The notes under the pieces were generated by a model, which was not told where the DNA came from, searched no databases, and saw only the letters and a list, made by a program, of their open reading frames with translations. Made by a program: the position numbers and the translations under genes. 64,000 nt of DNA, from positions 1,283,748 to 1,347,747 of the forward strand of contig JAWLAE010000001.1 in assembly GCA_041395625.1 (NCBI GenBank), in the 5' to 3' direction. The stretch is from CADEED01 sp041395625. GTDB lineage: Bacteria; Pseudomonadota; Gammaproteobacteria; Steroidobacterales; Steroidobacteraceae. This document shows, one piece after another, positions 8,623-18,425 of this stretch (positions are counted from its first letter, which is position 1; each line of letters opens with the position of its first letter).

Positions 8623-9306
8623 ATGGGCGATTTCATGACTTTGATGGCGCGCGACGGCCACGAGTTCAGCTCTTACCTCAGCAAACCTGCCGGCGCGGCC
8701 AAGGGCGCTGTGATCGTTGTGCAAGAGATCTTCGGTGTTAACAGCCACATTCGCGCAGTCACGGACGATTTTGCAGCAGCAGGCTATCTCACCATCGCAC
8801 CGGCACTGTTCGATCGCGTGCGGCGCGGAATCGAACTGGGTTACAGCACGGACGAAATACAGACGGGCCGAGGCTACATGATGCAGGTCAAGCCCGCCCA
8901 GTTCCTGGCCGACGTGTCGGCAGCACTCGCGGTCGTCAAGCACGCGGGCCGTACTGGCATCGTGGGTTACTGCTGGGGCGGCACGGTCGCTTACGTAGCA
9001 GCCTGCGAGGTGCCAGTATCCTGCGCCGTCTGCTACTACGGCCGTGGGATCGTCGACTACCTCGAGCGCAAGCCGCGAGTGCCAGTGATGTACCACTATG
9101 GCGAACGCGACGGCAGCATTCCGCCTGACAACATCGCACAAGTGCAGACGGCGCATCCAGAGGGCAGCTTCCATCTCTATCCGGCTGGCCATGGCTTCAA
9201 TTGCACGCAGCGTGCAGACTACGACGCCGAGAGCGCCACCCTCGCACGCGCACGCGCACTCAGCTTCTTCGCCCAGCACCTCGACATCGGGAAACAGCAA
9301 CCATGA
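8623..9306 (+). CDS. Dienelactone hydrolase family protein
   Basis: 227 residues from an ATG with a GGAG element 8 nt upstream. The alpha/beta hydrolase triad of dienelactone hydrolases can be read directly: nucleophile Cys117 in GYCWGG, Asp163 in GERDGSI and His190 in AGHGF. An early EIFGV motif and Glu typical of the family are present. The prototype hydrolyses dienelactone to maleylacetate in chloroaromatic degradation, but most chromosomal homologues have other, unknown ester or lactone substrates. The stop overlaps the gabD start (ATGA), so its substrate may relate to short dicarboxylic semialdehyde metabolism. Confidence 0.87.
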   Translation: MGDFMTLMARDGHEFSSYLSKPAGAAKGAVIVVQEIFGVNSHIRAVTDDFAAAGYLTIAPALFDRVRRGIELGYSTDEIQTGRGYMMQVKPAQFLADVSAALAVVKHAGRTGIVGYCWGGTVAYVAACEVPVSCAVCYYGRGIVDYLERKPRVPVMYHYGERDGSIPPDNIAQVQTAHPEGSFHLYPAGHGFNCTQRADYDAESATLARARALSFFAQHLDIGKQQP

Positions 9307-10757
9307 AACTGCAAGATGCCTCACTACACAAGCGCGAGTGCCTGATCGGTAAGGACTGGCTGCCGGCCGACTCCGGCGCAACCGCATCGGTTCGCAATCC
9401 TGCGACTGGCAAAAACATCGGTACCGTTCCAATGGCAGGAGCAGCGGAGACGCGCCGCGCGATTGCAGCTGCTCATGCCGCATTTCCGGCGTGGGCCAAG
9501 AAGACTGCCAAGGAGCGCGCTTCGATCCTGCGCCGCTGGTACGACCTGATGCTGCTCAATCAGGACGACCTCGCAACTTTGATGACTGCCGAGCAGGGCA
9601 AGCCGCTCGCCGAATCGAAAGGCGAGATCCTCTACGCCGCATCGTTCATCGAATGGTTTGCCGAAGAAGCCAAACGTGTCTATGGTGACGTCATTCCGGG
9701 CCATCAAGCCGACAAACGCTTGTTAGTTCTGCGCCAACCGATCGGCGTCGTGGCTTCGATTACGCCCTGGAACTTCCCGGCGGCCATGATCACCCGCAAG
9801 GCTGGTCCAGCACTCGCCGCAGGCTGCACCTTCGTCTGCAAGCCAGCCCTCGAAACCCCCTACTCCGCGCTTGCACTCGGTGAGCTTGCGTTGCGCGCCG
9901 GCGTGCCCGCCGGCGTATTCAATGTGGTGACGGGCGACTCCAAAGCGATCGGCGGCGAACTCACCGGCAGCACCTTGGTCCGCAAGCTGTCATTCACCGG
10001 CTCGACCGAGGTGGGAAAACTGTTGATGGCCCAATGCGCGAAAACGGTAAAAAAAGTATCGCTGGAACTCGGCGGCAATGCGCCGTTCATCGTTTTCGAC
10101 GATGCAGATCTCGACGCGGCCGTGCTGGGCGCGATCGCGAGCAAGTATCGCAATACGGGTCAGACTTGTGTCTGCGCCAATCGTCTGCTGGCCCACGACG
10201 CCGTTTACGATGACTTCGCCCGGCGGCTCGCGGGCGCGGTCGGTAAACTGCGCGTCGGTGACGGCCTGCAAGGTGCCACTGATCAAGGTCCGTTGATCGA
10301 TTCGAACGCAGTTGAGAAAGTGGAACGACATATCACCGACGCCGTGCGCGGTGGAGCAAAGATCGCGCTCGGCGGCAAGCGCCACGCGTTGGGCGGTACT
10401 TTCTTCGAGCCCACTATACTCACCGATGTCACGGCGACGATGGCGATCGCACGAGAGGAGACATTCGGACCCGTAGCGCCATTGTTTCGCTTCAAGACTG
10501 AAGCAGAGGCCATCAAACTGGCCAATGACACGGAATTTGGGCTGGCCGCCTACCTCTACACGCGTGATCTGGCGCGCTCGTGGCGCGTGTCCGAAGCGCT
10601 GGAGTACGGTATCGTCGGACTCAATACTGGCATCATTTCAACCGAAGTAGCCCCTTTCGGTGGCATGAAGGAATCAGGCATCGGTCGCGAAGGATCGAAA
10701 TACGGCATTCTCGAGTTCACGGAGATGAAGTACGTCTGTGTCGGCGGCATCGATTGA
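9303..10757 (+). CDS. gabD: NAD(P)-dependent succinate-semialdehyde dehydrogenase
   Basis: 484 residues, essentially the length of E. coli GabD (482). The start chosen is the ATG overlapping the previous stop. Key aldehyde dehydrogenase residues are present: general base Glu255 in SLELGGNAPF, nucleophile Cys289 in GQTCVCANR, and the PWNFP and FTGSTEVG cofactor motifs. The tail GREGSKYGILEFTEMKYVC is typical of the GabD branch. It oxidises succinate semialdehyde to succinate in GABA or 4-hydroxybutyrate breakdown. No GABA transaminase (gabT) is next to it. Confidence 0.92.
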   Translation: MKLQDASLHKRECLIGKDWLPADSGATASVRNPATGKNIGTVPMAGAAETRRAIAAAHAAFPAWAKKTAKERASILRRWYDLMLLNQDDLATLMTAEQGKPLAESKGEILYAASFIEWFAEEAKRVYGDVIPGHQADKRLLVLRQPIGVVASITPWNFPAAMITRKAGPALAAGCTFVCKPALETPYSALALGELALRAGVPAGVFNVVTGDSKAIGGELTGSTLVRKLSFTGSTEVGKLLMAQCAKTVKKVSLELGGNAPFIVFDDADLDAAVLGAIASKYRNTGQTCVCANRLLAHDAVYDDFARRLAGAVGKLRVGDGLQGATDQGPLIDSNAVEKVERHITDAVRGGAKIALGGKRHALGGTFFEPTILTDVTATMAIAREETFGPVAPLFRFKTEAEAIKLANDTEFGLAAYLYTRDLARSWRVSEALEYGIVGLNTGIISTEVAPFGGMKESGIGREGSKYGILEFTEMKYVCVGGID

Positions 10758-11959
10758 GCACCGTCAACCCGCGATCGCGCGGGCTGATTCCACTACTGGC
10801 TGCCTGTAGCGCCGCGGGTGTCATCGGCAATTTTCTGCTGCTGCCGGCACTGCCCGATATCGCACTCACCTATGTCGTAGCGACACCGCAGGCACAGCTG
10901 ACCGTCTCGGTCTACCTGATCACGTTCGCGATTGGCGTATTGGCGTCGGGCCCACTGGCTGACCGTTACGGGCGTAAGCCGCTGCTGGCTGGCGGCATGC
11001 TGGTAGCAGCACTGGCATCGGCTATCGCACTCGTCGCACCGGGATTCACTTGGTTCATCGTTGCGCGCGCGGTGCAGGGCCTCGGCGCTGCAACGGGTGT
11101 GACAGTGGCCCGTGCCGCGGTCGCCGATGTTTTCGAGGGCTCGGAGATGGCGCGCAAACTCGCAACCTTGACCATGGCTATGGTCACTGGAACCGCGATG
11201 TCGCCGTACCTCGGCGGACTGATTGCCGAGCAGCTCGGCTGGCAGAGCGCTTTCTGGTTCTTGTTCGCCGGGTCATTGCTGATCGGCATCGCTATCATGC
11301 GCTATCTGTCCGAGACACGCGTCCAAAACGGACTGGACAACAGCTTCACCAAACTGTGGCGCGAATCACTCGCGGTCATCTCGCGACCGGTCTTCCTCGC
11401 CTACGTCGTCCAGGCTGGCATGGTGTACGCACTGTTCCTCGTCTTCATTTCAGTCGCACCCTTCGTCATGGCGACCTCTCTCGGCAGGCCACCTTCGGAT
11501 TTCGGTATCTACTACCTGTTTCTGTCGCTCGGATACTTTCTCGGGAACATGTACGTTTCCCGCGCGCGCGGCAGCCTCACTGGCGCGCAGATGATGACGC
11601 GTGGCCTCGGGCTGCAGTTTTCCTTTGCAGTCGTCGCGCTGCTACTGGTCATGCTGGGCTACGTCGATCCGCTGTACGTTTTCGGCGCACAGTTTCCGCT
11701 CTGTATCGGCCAAGGCCTGGCACTGCCTAACATCATGGCGCGCGGCGTAAGCCTTGCGCCCGGCTATACCGGCGTCGCATCGAGCGTCATGGGGTTCGGT
11801 CAGATCGCCCTATCAGCGCTCTGTCTGCAACTGATGAGCTTCGCGCCAGTCGACAGCTGGGTGCCCGTGTTGACGTTCTGCGTCGTCGTGGCCGCGATCG
11901 CGTGGCTGTCCGCCCTGCTCCTGCAACGAGCAACATCGTCCTCGCCTGAGAGCGCCTAG
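10754..11959 (+). CDS. Bcr/CflA-type MFS multidrug efflux transporter
   Basis: 401 residues if translation begins at the TTG that overlaps the gabD stop (TTGA); the protein similarity starts right there and no ATG or GTG lies closer. Twelve hydrophobic segments are expected and most can be seen. The motif A loop between helices 2 and 3 reads GPLADRYGRKPLL, and helix 4-5 has the ARAVQGLGAATG stretch of drug/proton antiporters in the Bcr/CflA family. Substrate cannot be predicted. Coupling to gabD and the hydrolase suggests export of a related metabolite or aldehyde-linked toxicant, which is inference. Confidence 0.85.
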   Translation: MSTVNPRSRGLIPLLAACSAAGVIGNFLLLPALPDIALTYVVATPQAQLTVSVYLITFAIGVLASGPLADRYGRKPLLAGGMLVAALASAIALVAPGFTWFIVARAVQGLGAATGVTVARAAVADVFEGSEMARKLATLTMAMVTGTAMSPYLGGLIAEQLGWQSAFWFLFAGSLLIGIAIMRYLSETRVQNGLDNSFTKLWRESLAVISRPVFLAYVVQAGMVYALFLVFISVAPFVMATSLGRPPSDFGIYYLFLSLGYFLGNMYVSRARGSLTGAQMMTRGLGLQFSFAVVALLLVMLGYVDPLYVFGAQFPLCIGQGLALPNIMARGVSLAPGYTGVASSVMGFGQIALSALCLQLMSFAPVDSWVPVLTFCVVVAAIAWLSALLLQRATSSSPESA

Positions 11960-12148
11960 CCACTGTATCGTGATCGAGTTCACGCTCTGGCTCGGGCGAT
12001 CGCCTGAATCTGGCAACCGTCTGCCGGTCCCATGCGAATCATGTCGCAGTTGATATCCCAATTCCTGCAGTTGTGCCGCGGTATGCCGATACTGGCAGCG
12101 GCTATCTGCGTATGACAGGACAGATGGGAGCGCCGTGCGCGCACGACA

Positions 12149-14260
12149 GTGACCAAGACGAATTCCGAACCACTCGTATTGCTGGCTGACGACGACCCGA
12201 CGGTTCGTCTGTTGGCGACGAACGCGCTGACCGGCGCGGGCTTTCGCGTATTCGCTGTCGCGGATGGCATTGCTGCGATCGCGGCGTTCGATCAGCAGCT
12301 ACCAGATTGCGTCGTCGTCGATGTCGAGATGCCCGGCGCCGACGGTCTGTCTGTCTGCCGCCATGTCCGCGCGAGCGCGCGAGCACATATTCCAATTCTG
12401 GTGCTGACCGGTCAGGAGGATGTCGAATCGCTGCATCGAGCCTACGACGCTGGCGCAACCGACTTCGCCAACAAGCCGATGCGCTGGCCGACACTTCCTT
12501 ATCGATTGCAGTATCTGCTGCGCTCCGCGACGTTAACCGAGGAGCTGCGCGTGAGCCGTACGCGCACACAGACTCTGCTCGATGCGATGCCGGACAGAAT
12601 TTTCGTGCTCGACGACAAAGGCATGCTCGTAGAAGAAGTCAATCGGAGCGAGTTGCACGGCCCAGCATCATTTGCACTCGGCGCCGGTCGAAGCATCGAG
12701 GACATGCTGCCAACCGACGTCGCGCGCCTCGCTCGCGAGCATCTGCACGTCGTGCTCGCGACAGCTCAGGCGCAGACCTTCGAGTTTCAGACCGACGCCG
12801 GACGCAAATCCTATGAAGTGCGGCTGCTGGCGCAGCCCAACGACAGCGTGCTGACCATCATCCGGGACGTGAGCCAACGGCACCTCGCAGAGGAGCGAAT
12901 ACGCCATCTTGCGTATTTCGATGGCGTCACAGGCCTGCCCAACAGGCAGCTGTTCGTGCGCGAGTTGCGTCGCGCGATGCGCCAGGCAAAGCGACGTGAC
13001 CGGCTGGTCGCCGTACTGTACGTCGATCTGGACCGCTTCAAACGTATCAACGACACCTTGGGTCACACGGTTGGCGATGCCTTGCTGAAGTCGGTCGCAC
13101 AACGACTGTCGGAAGGTATTCGTCCCAGCGATTTCGTGGCCAAGCCAGCGTCTGGCGATCAGATGGCCGTCCAGCTCGCGCGGCTCGGCGGCGACGAATT
13201 CGTGGCGCTATTGACCGATCTCGAAGCACAGGATCAAGTGAGCGCGGTAGTCGACCGCATCCGTCAGTCCCTCACCGCGCCGTTCAGTTACGAAGGTCGC
13301 CAGTTCGTGATCACGCCGAGTATCGGCGTCGCGATCTACCCGGAGAACGGCAGCGACGTGGAAACGCTGCTGATGCATGCCGACACAGCGATGTATCAGG
13401 CCAAGGACGCGGGTCGCAATACCGTGCGATTTTACGAGAAATCCATGAATGCACGAGCGCTGGATCGACTCGAGCTCGAAGATGCGCTGCGGGTAGCGAT
13501 TGAGCGTCAGCAGCTCGAGCTGTACTTTCAGCCGAAGTATTCCCTAAGCACCAACGAATATACGAGCGCCGAAGCGCTGCTGCGCTGGCGTCACCCGGAG
13601 CGCGGCTGGATTTCTCCGGGGCAGTTCATTCCGCTCGCAGAGGAAACCGGCCTGATCATGACACTCGGCGAGTGGGTGATCGATGAAGCCTGCCGCAATC
13701 TTCAGACCTGGCAGAGTGGCCCGCTCCGCGGCAAACGACTCGCGATCAATATCTCGGCAGAACAAGTGGCTCGCAGCAACGTTGCAGATCTCATCATGCG
13801 CTCGGTCTGGAAGCACGGCATACAGCCACAGCTCCTCGAACTGGAGATGACCGAGAGCCTCTTGATGCGGGATGTGAACACGGCGAAAGCCATGCTGCAC
13901 ACCCTCAAGGACGCAGGCATCACCCTGGCGATCGACGACTTTGGCACCGGCTACTCGTCCCTCAGCTATCTCAGACAATTCCCCATCGACTCGCTCAAGA
14001 TCGATCGTAGCTTCGTCATGGACCTGCACCAGGACGCGGACGACGCCGCGATCTGCGCGGCAATCATCGCGATGGGCAAGAAGCTCGGTTTGAAGATCGT
14101 CGCCGAAGGAATCGAGCTCGAGCAGCAACGACACTTCTTGCAGAAGGCCGGCTGCGATGAAGGTCAAGGCTATCTGTTCGCGCGTCCGATGCCAGCGGAG
14201 GAGCTGCTGGAATTTCTGCGAGTGCCGTTGCAACGCCTAGGTACGTACAATGATAGTTAG
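12149..14260 (+). CDS. Response regulator with REC-PAS-GGDEF-EAL domains
   Basis: 703 residues from a GTG start. Domains in order: REC (about 8-125; phosphoacceptor Asp58 in VVVDVEMPG), PAS-like sensor (about 133-245, starting with the LLDAMPDRIFVLDD pattern), GGDEF (about 255-415; intact GGDEF at 347-351) and EAL (about 430-690; EAL at 475-477, DDFGTG, LKIDRSF and VAEGIE all conserved). Both catalytic sites therefore look functional, making this a bifunctional c-di-GMP synthase/phosphodiesterase gated by phosphorylation. The four residues where an RxxD inhibitory site would lie are QMAV, and the segment before GGDEF is longer than usual. It is first in a four-gene operon; the next gene overlaps its end by 11 nt. 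Confidence 0.93.
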   Translation: MTKTNSEPLVLLADDDPTVRLLATNALTGAGFRVFAVADGIAAIAAFDQQLPDCVVVDVEMPGADGLSVCRHVRASARAHIPILVLTGQEDVESLHRAYDAGATDFANKPMRWPTLPYRLQYLLRSATLTEELRVSRTRTQTLLDAMPDRIFVLDDKGMLVEEVNRSELHGPASFALGAGRSIEDMLPTDVARLAREHLHVVLATAQAQTFEFQTDAGRKSYEVRLLAQPNDSVLTIIRDVSQRHLAEERIRHLAYFDGVTGLPNRQLFVRELRRAMRQAKRRDRLVAVLYVDLDRFKRINDTLGHTVGDALLKSVAQRLSEGIRPSDFVAKPASGDQMAVQLARLGGDEFVALLTDLEAQDQVSAVVDRIRQSLTAPFSYEGRQFVITPSIGVAIYPENGSDVETLLMHADTAMYQAKDAGRNTVRFYEKSMNARALDRLELEDALRVAIERQQLELYFQPKYSLSTNEYTSAEALLRWRHPERGWISPGQFIPLAEETGLIMTLGEWVIDEACRNLQTWQSGPLRGKRLAINISAEQVARSNVADLIMRSVWKHGIQPQLLELEMTESLLMRDVNTAKAMLHTLKDAGITLAIDDFGTGYSSLSYLRQFPIDSLKIDRSFVMDLHQDADDAAICAAIIAMGKKLGLKIVAEGIELEQQRHFLQKAGCDEGQGYLFARPMPAEELLEFLRVPLQRLGTYNDS

Positions 14261-15323
14261 TCGTAATTCTCGACGGTCGTTCTGCTGCTTGTCGTTGCTC
14301 ACGTTGGCAATCCTGCTGACGCCGCTGCAGACAGCGGCTAGTCGTGAGGCGCCAGTCTTGCGGCTACTTACCTGGGAAGAGTACATCAGCCCGGAAGTGC
14401 TGGCGGATTTCACGCGGCGCACTGGGGTCGCGATTGAGCCCTACTACTTCAATAGCGATAGCGAGCGCGATACGCTGTTGGTTGGTCAGGACGGCGCTGG
14501 CTATGACTTGATCGTCGTGAATGGTCTGGCCATCGACAGCTACCGGCGGCGCGGGTGGATTCAGCCGCTCGATGCGGTCCAGGTTCCGAACCTGACCAAT
14601 GTCGACGCGAAATGGCGAGGCGCCTTTACCAGCAGCAACGAGTACGCCGCGCCCATCTTCTGGGGAACGTTGGGAATTGCGTATCGATCTGATCTTGTGA
14701 AGACTCCGATCACCTCCTGGTTGCAGTTGTTGCAGCCGACTGCCGAGCTGTGCGGTCGCATCAACATGGGCGGTGATGCTCGTGACGTGATCGGCTCGGT
14801 CCTCAAGGCGGTTGGTGCGTCGTTGCGATCGCCTAGCGTGGACGACTACCGCCAAGTAGAGCAACTACTGCGGGCACAGAAATCCTGCGTGAACGAGTAC
14901 GACTTCGTGAGTGTCAGCGAAGACGACCCACTTGTCACCGGCACGATCGTTGCCGCGATGGCATACAACGGCGACGCCCAGCGCATGCGTGAAATGGCGC
15001 CAGCGATCAAATACGTCATGCCGACGGAAGGGGGCATCGTGTGGGCAGACTACCTGGTAGTCGGTGCCCATGCGCGGGAACCGCGCCATGCGATGGCACT
15101 GATCAATCACCTGCTCGATGAACGCAACCTCCTCCGTCTTGCCAAGTACTCGCAATACGCCTCGGCCAGCTCCCGGGTGACGCAACGTCTGCCCAAGGAA
15201 TTGCGCGACAACCCGGACATCGTGCCGTCGGCGGTACGCTTGCAGAAATTCGAGCTCGACACGGACACGGACATCCAGAGCACACGCCAACGCAATCGGA
15301 TCTTCGTCGCGGTGAGCCGCTGA
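14250..15323 (+). CDS. PotD/NspS-like periplasmic solute-binding protein (no transporter partner)
   Basis: 357 residues with a Sec signal (hydrophobic 14-27, cleavage near 30). The mature N-terminus LLTWEEYISPEVLADF matches spermidine/putrescine binding proteins of the PotD group, and a YDLIVVNG segment follows as in the family. No permease or ATPase gene is present; instead the gene lies between c-di-GMP and phosphorelay genes, overlapping the first by 11 nt and ending 3 nt before the kinase. In Vibrio cholerae the PotD-like NspS signals polyamine levels to the GGDEF-EAL receptor MbaA, so a sensory role in the periplasm is likely. Ligand identity is inferred, not shown. Confidence 0.82.
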   Translation: MIVSRNSRRSFCCLSLLTLAILLTPLQTAASREAPVLRLLTWEEYISPEVLADFTRRTGVAIEPYYFNSDSERDTLLVGQDGAGYDLIVVNGLAIDSYRRRGWIQPLDAVQVPNLTNVDAKWRGAFTSSNEYAAPIFWGTLGIAYRSDLVKTPITSWLQLLQPTAELCGRINMGGDARDVIGSVLKAVGASLRSPSVDDYRQVEQLLRAQKSCVNEYDFVSVSEDDPLVTGTIVAAMAYNGDAQRMREMAPAIKYVMPTEGGIVWADYLVVGAHAREPRHAMALINHLLDERNLLRLAKYSQYASASSRVTQRLPKELRDNPDIVPSAVRLQKFELDTDTDIQSTRQRNRIFVAVSR

Positions 15324-15326
15324 TCC

Positions 15327-18300
15327 ATGCGCTTGCAGTGGAAACTGAGTCTGCTGATCCTGCCGGCCTGTGTATTGCCGCTGCTGGTTCTCGGTCTGGT
15401 GGCTTTCAGCCAGCTCGAGAGCGTGGCGGTTACGAATCGTCTGTCGGATGTCCGCAATGTGATGGGCCCAGTCAGTGAGCGGCTTGCCAGCGAACTGCGG
15501 ACCACCGAGACCCATGCACGCCTGTTCGCCGCCTCACCTTTCGTAGCGCGCTACCTGCTCGAGTCGGATACCGAGATCAAGTACTCGTTGATGGAACCAG
15601 GATTGCTGGAGTTTCTCGACACTTACCGGCGCGGCTTCCCCAACTACGAAGCGATCGAGCTGCGGCAGCTGAACGGCGAGCTCGACACGCGCACGAGCGA
15701 CGGCCCGGTGCAGCCGGAGGTCGACAAAGCTGCGGCGCAGTTGGGGCGTTCGCTCGCGCGGGGAACCGCTAGCACCGCACTCCAGATCGTGCGACGCGAC
15801 AATGGTCCACCACGGCTACTCGTCGCCGTGCCCGTCGAGCTCAAGGATGCACGCGTCAGCCTCGCCGCAGGTCTGCAGCGCAAGGGGGTTCTGATCGTCG
15901 TCGTCGATCTCGGCTTCGCTGCCAGAGTACTCGACGGCATTGAACTCGGTGCTGGCGGAGGTGTGACCATCATCGACAGCACTGGTCAACCCTGGTTTCC
16001 AGACCGACAGATTCTTGGACAGCGACTCAGCAACAGCTTGCTCGCACAGCTGATCAGCGGTGGGGCCGCCGGCATCGATGCCGAGCTGCATGACGGTCAC
16101 AGCTATCTCAGCGCCTTGCCATTGTTAGGCAACTCGCTGCTGGTCGCCGCCATTCCGCATACCCAACTCGCGGCTATCCGCCGTGATCTGGAATGGACGG
16201 TTATCGGCGTTACGCTGGCTGGTGCGATCGCTATCTACCTGTCGCTCTACTGGCTGTTGCGGAGCTTCGTGCTGCGGCCGGTGCAGGCCTTGCGCGAAAC
16301 CGCCAGACTGATCGGTCAAGGGCAGTACGACATTCGCGTGCCGTTGGCCAGCCGCGACGAGCTCGGCGACCTCGCGACGACGCTCAACGGGCTCGGCGCA
16401 GACTTACGGACCATGCTGGATGACTTGCGGGGCGCGCGCGACAGGGCGGAAGCGGCCAATGTCGCGAAGAGCGAGTTCCTGGCCAGGATGAGCCATGAAA
16501 TCCGCACGCCACTCAATGGCGTTCTCGGCATGACGGAGCTGCTGATCGGCTCACGCGGCCTCGACAAGGCGCAGCATCGATATGCCGACGGGATTCGCCA
16601 CTCGGCCGAATCACTGCTTGGTGTCATCAACGACATACTGGACTTCTCCAAGATCGAGGCTGGACGTCTCGAGCTGGACTGTGCGCCGTTCAACGTGCGT
16701 GAGATCGTTGAAGACGCGGTCGAGTTGTTGGCGCCACGTGCGGCGGTCAAGAATCTCGAACTGATCTGCGATATCCCTGCGGACGTTCACAGCCACCGCC
16801 TTGGCGACGGCAGTCGCTTGCGACAGGTTCTCATCAATCTCATTGGCAACTCGGTCAAGTTCACGGAGCACGGCGAGATCGTCGTACGGGTGGCAGAACG
16901 CACGCTCGCGAACAAGCCCGCGCTGCAGTTCGAAGTGGTGGACACCGGCGTCGGAATACACCCCGAGAATCATGGGCGGATCTTCGAATCGTTCGCGCAG
17001 GAAGATGGCTCGATCACGCGGCGCTTTGGCGGCACCGGCCTCGGTCTCGCTATCAGTCGTCAGCTCGTGACGCTGATGGGCGGTGAAATTGGCGTGGATA
17101 GCGCGCCCGGCGTTGGCTCTCGGTTCCATTTCACGGCCGCGTTGCCGCTGGCGATCGACGCAATTACAGACCTGCAACCCGCCGGGCTGGCGGGCAATCG
17201 AGCACTGATAGTCGACGACAATGCGACCAACCGGGAGATCCTGCAACGACACCTGCAAGACTGGGGCGTGGACGCCAGCGAGGCTGCCAGCGGCAGCGAT
17301 GCACTGGAGGCCATCCGCCGGGCTGCTGATGATCCCTACGACGTCATTCTGCTCGATCTGCACATGCCGATACTCGATGGTCTGGCGACCGCGCGCGGCA
17401 TCCGGACGATGCCGGGCGGCGAAGACGTCGCGATCGTCATCCTGAGTTCGATGACGGGCGATGTCTCACGCTCGGACTGGGAGGCCGTCGGCGTGAGCGT
17501 CACACTGACGAAACCGGTGCGGCAGCGCCAGTTGTATGAATGCCTCGACGTACTGCTGCGCGGTACCGGGGCCTTGCGCGCCCTGCGTATTGCCGCCGCC
17601 GAAGAGTCGAGTGTGGTTGAAACAGGTCCGCGGCGCCGCGTGTTGCTGGTCGAGGACAACGCGGTCAATCAGGCGGTCGCCCGCAGCATGCTCGACCAAC
17701 TACATTGCGAAGTCCTCACTGCCAACAACGGTCGCGAGGCACTCGAACTGCTCGCACTGCACGACGTCGAGCTCGTGCTGATGGATTGCCAGATGCCGGA
17801 AATGGATGGCCTGACAGCGACCAGAGTGATCCGGCAGCGGGAAGCGCAAGCATCGAGCACGCGAACACCGATCATTGCGCTCACCGCCAACGCATTGAGC
17901 GGCGATCGCGAAAGATGTCTCGAAGCCGGCATGGATGACTATCTTGCGAAACCCTTCGGGATCGCGCAATTGCGCGCGGCAATCGACAAATGGCCGCGAC
18001 AAATACTCCTAGAGGACTCAACGATGAATCGGCCCACGGCAAGTAACAACTCCAGCAAAGATGGTGAGGATGGTGACGTTCTCGATCGCGCCGCACTCGA
18101 CCAAATCCGGCAATTGCAAGGCGTCGGACAACCCAGTTTGTTGCGGCAGGTGATCGATATCTATCTGGAGTCTTCCACCAAACTGGTGGCACAGATCGAT
18201 GCTGCACTCGCGAGCGCCGACGCCGGGGCCGCCGGCAGTGCAGCACACGCACTCAAGTCGAGCAGCGGCAATGTAGGTGCCATCGCGGTCACCAAACTGG

Positions 18301-18425
18301 CCGCAGCAATCGAAGCCGCCGCTCGTGACAACTCCCTCGAGCGAGTCGAGGCGCTCCATGCGGAGCTGCTCGCGGCCTTCGCCGTCGCGCGGCGCGCGCT
18401 CAGTGAGGAACTGCGAGCCGCATGA
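15327..18425 (+). CDS. Hybrid sensor histidine kinase (sensor-HAMP-HisKA-HATPase-REC-REC-HPt)
   Basis: 1032 residues. TM1 (about 7-29) and TM2 (about 291-314) enclose a periplasmic region of some 260 residues that resembles Cache-type sensors and could dock the PotD-like protein encoded just upstream. Then come HAMP (315-367), HisKA with phosphoacceptor His390 in MSHEIRTPLNG, HATPase with N-box NLIGNSVKF and the G-box RRFGGTGLGL, REC1 (Asp677), REC2 (Asp820) and a C-terminal HPt domain with His974 in HALKSSSGN. All phosphotransfer residues are intact, so a full His-Asp-His relay toward the two flanking response regulators is plausible. Its stop overlaps the next start (ATGA). Confidence 0.93.
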   Translation: MRLQWKLSLLILPACVLPLLVLGLVAFSQLESVAVTNRLSDVRNVMGPVSERLASELRTTETHARLFAASPFVARYLLESDTEIKYSLMEPGLLEFLDTYRRGFPNYEAIELRQLNGELDTRTSDGPVQPEVDKAAAQLGRSLARGTASTALQIVRRDNGPPRLLVAVPVELKDARVSLAAGLQRKGVLIVVVDLGFAARVLDGIELGAGGGVTIIDSTGQPWFPDRQILGQRLSNSLLAQLISGGAAGIDAELHDGHSYLSALPLLGNSLLVAAIPHTQLAAIRRDLEWTVIGVTLAGAIAIYLSLYWLLRSFVLRPVQALRETARLIGQGQYDIRVPLASRDELGDLATTLNGLGADLRTMLDDLRGARDRAEAANVAKSEFLARMSHEIRTPLNGVLGMTELLIGSRGLDKAQHRYADGIRHSAESLLGVINDILDFSKIEAGRLELDCAPFNVREIVEDAVELLAPRAAVKNLELICDIPADVHSHRLGDGSRLRQVLINLIGNSVKFTEHGEIVVRVAERTLANKPALQFEVVDTGVGIHPENHGRIFESFAQEDGSITRRFGGTGLGLAISRQLVTLMGGEIGVDSAPGVGSRFHFTAALPLAIDAITDLQPAGLAGNRALIVDDNATNREILQRHLQDWGVDASEAASGSDALEAIRRAADDPYDVILLDLHMPILDGLATARGIRTMPGGEDVAIVILSSMTGDVSRSDWEAVGVSVTLTKPVRQRQLYECLDVLLRGTGALRALRIAAAEESSVVETGPRRRVLLVEDNAVNQAVARSMLDQLHCEVLTANNGREALELLALHDVELVLMDCQMPEMDGLTATRVIRQREAQASSTRTPIIALTANALSGDRERCLEAGMDDYLAKPFGIAQLRAAIDKWPRQILLEDSTMNRPTASNNSSKDGEDGDVLDRAALDQIRQLQGVGQPSLLRQVIDIYLESSTKLVAQIDAALASADAGAAGSAAHALKSSSGNVGAIAVTKLAAAIEAAARDNSLERVEALHAELLAAFAVARRALSEELRAA

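Noticed and set aside
7586..8638. 350-codon plus-strand frame across the acyl-CoA dehydrogenase gene
   Set aside because: No family pattern; mirrors codon structure of the real gene on the other strand.
11995..12004. GGCGATCGCC decamer palindrome resembling cyanobacterial HIP1
   Set aside because: Single copy noticed; ten-base palindromes of G/C-rich type are expected by chance at this composition.
12032..12115. 27-codon ATG-initiated frame before the signalling operon
   Set aside because: No convincing ribosome site and no resemblance to a known leader peptide; too short to support.
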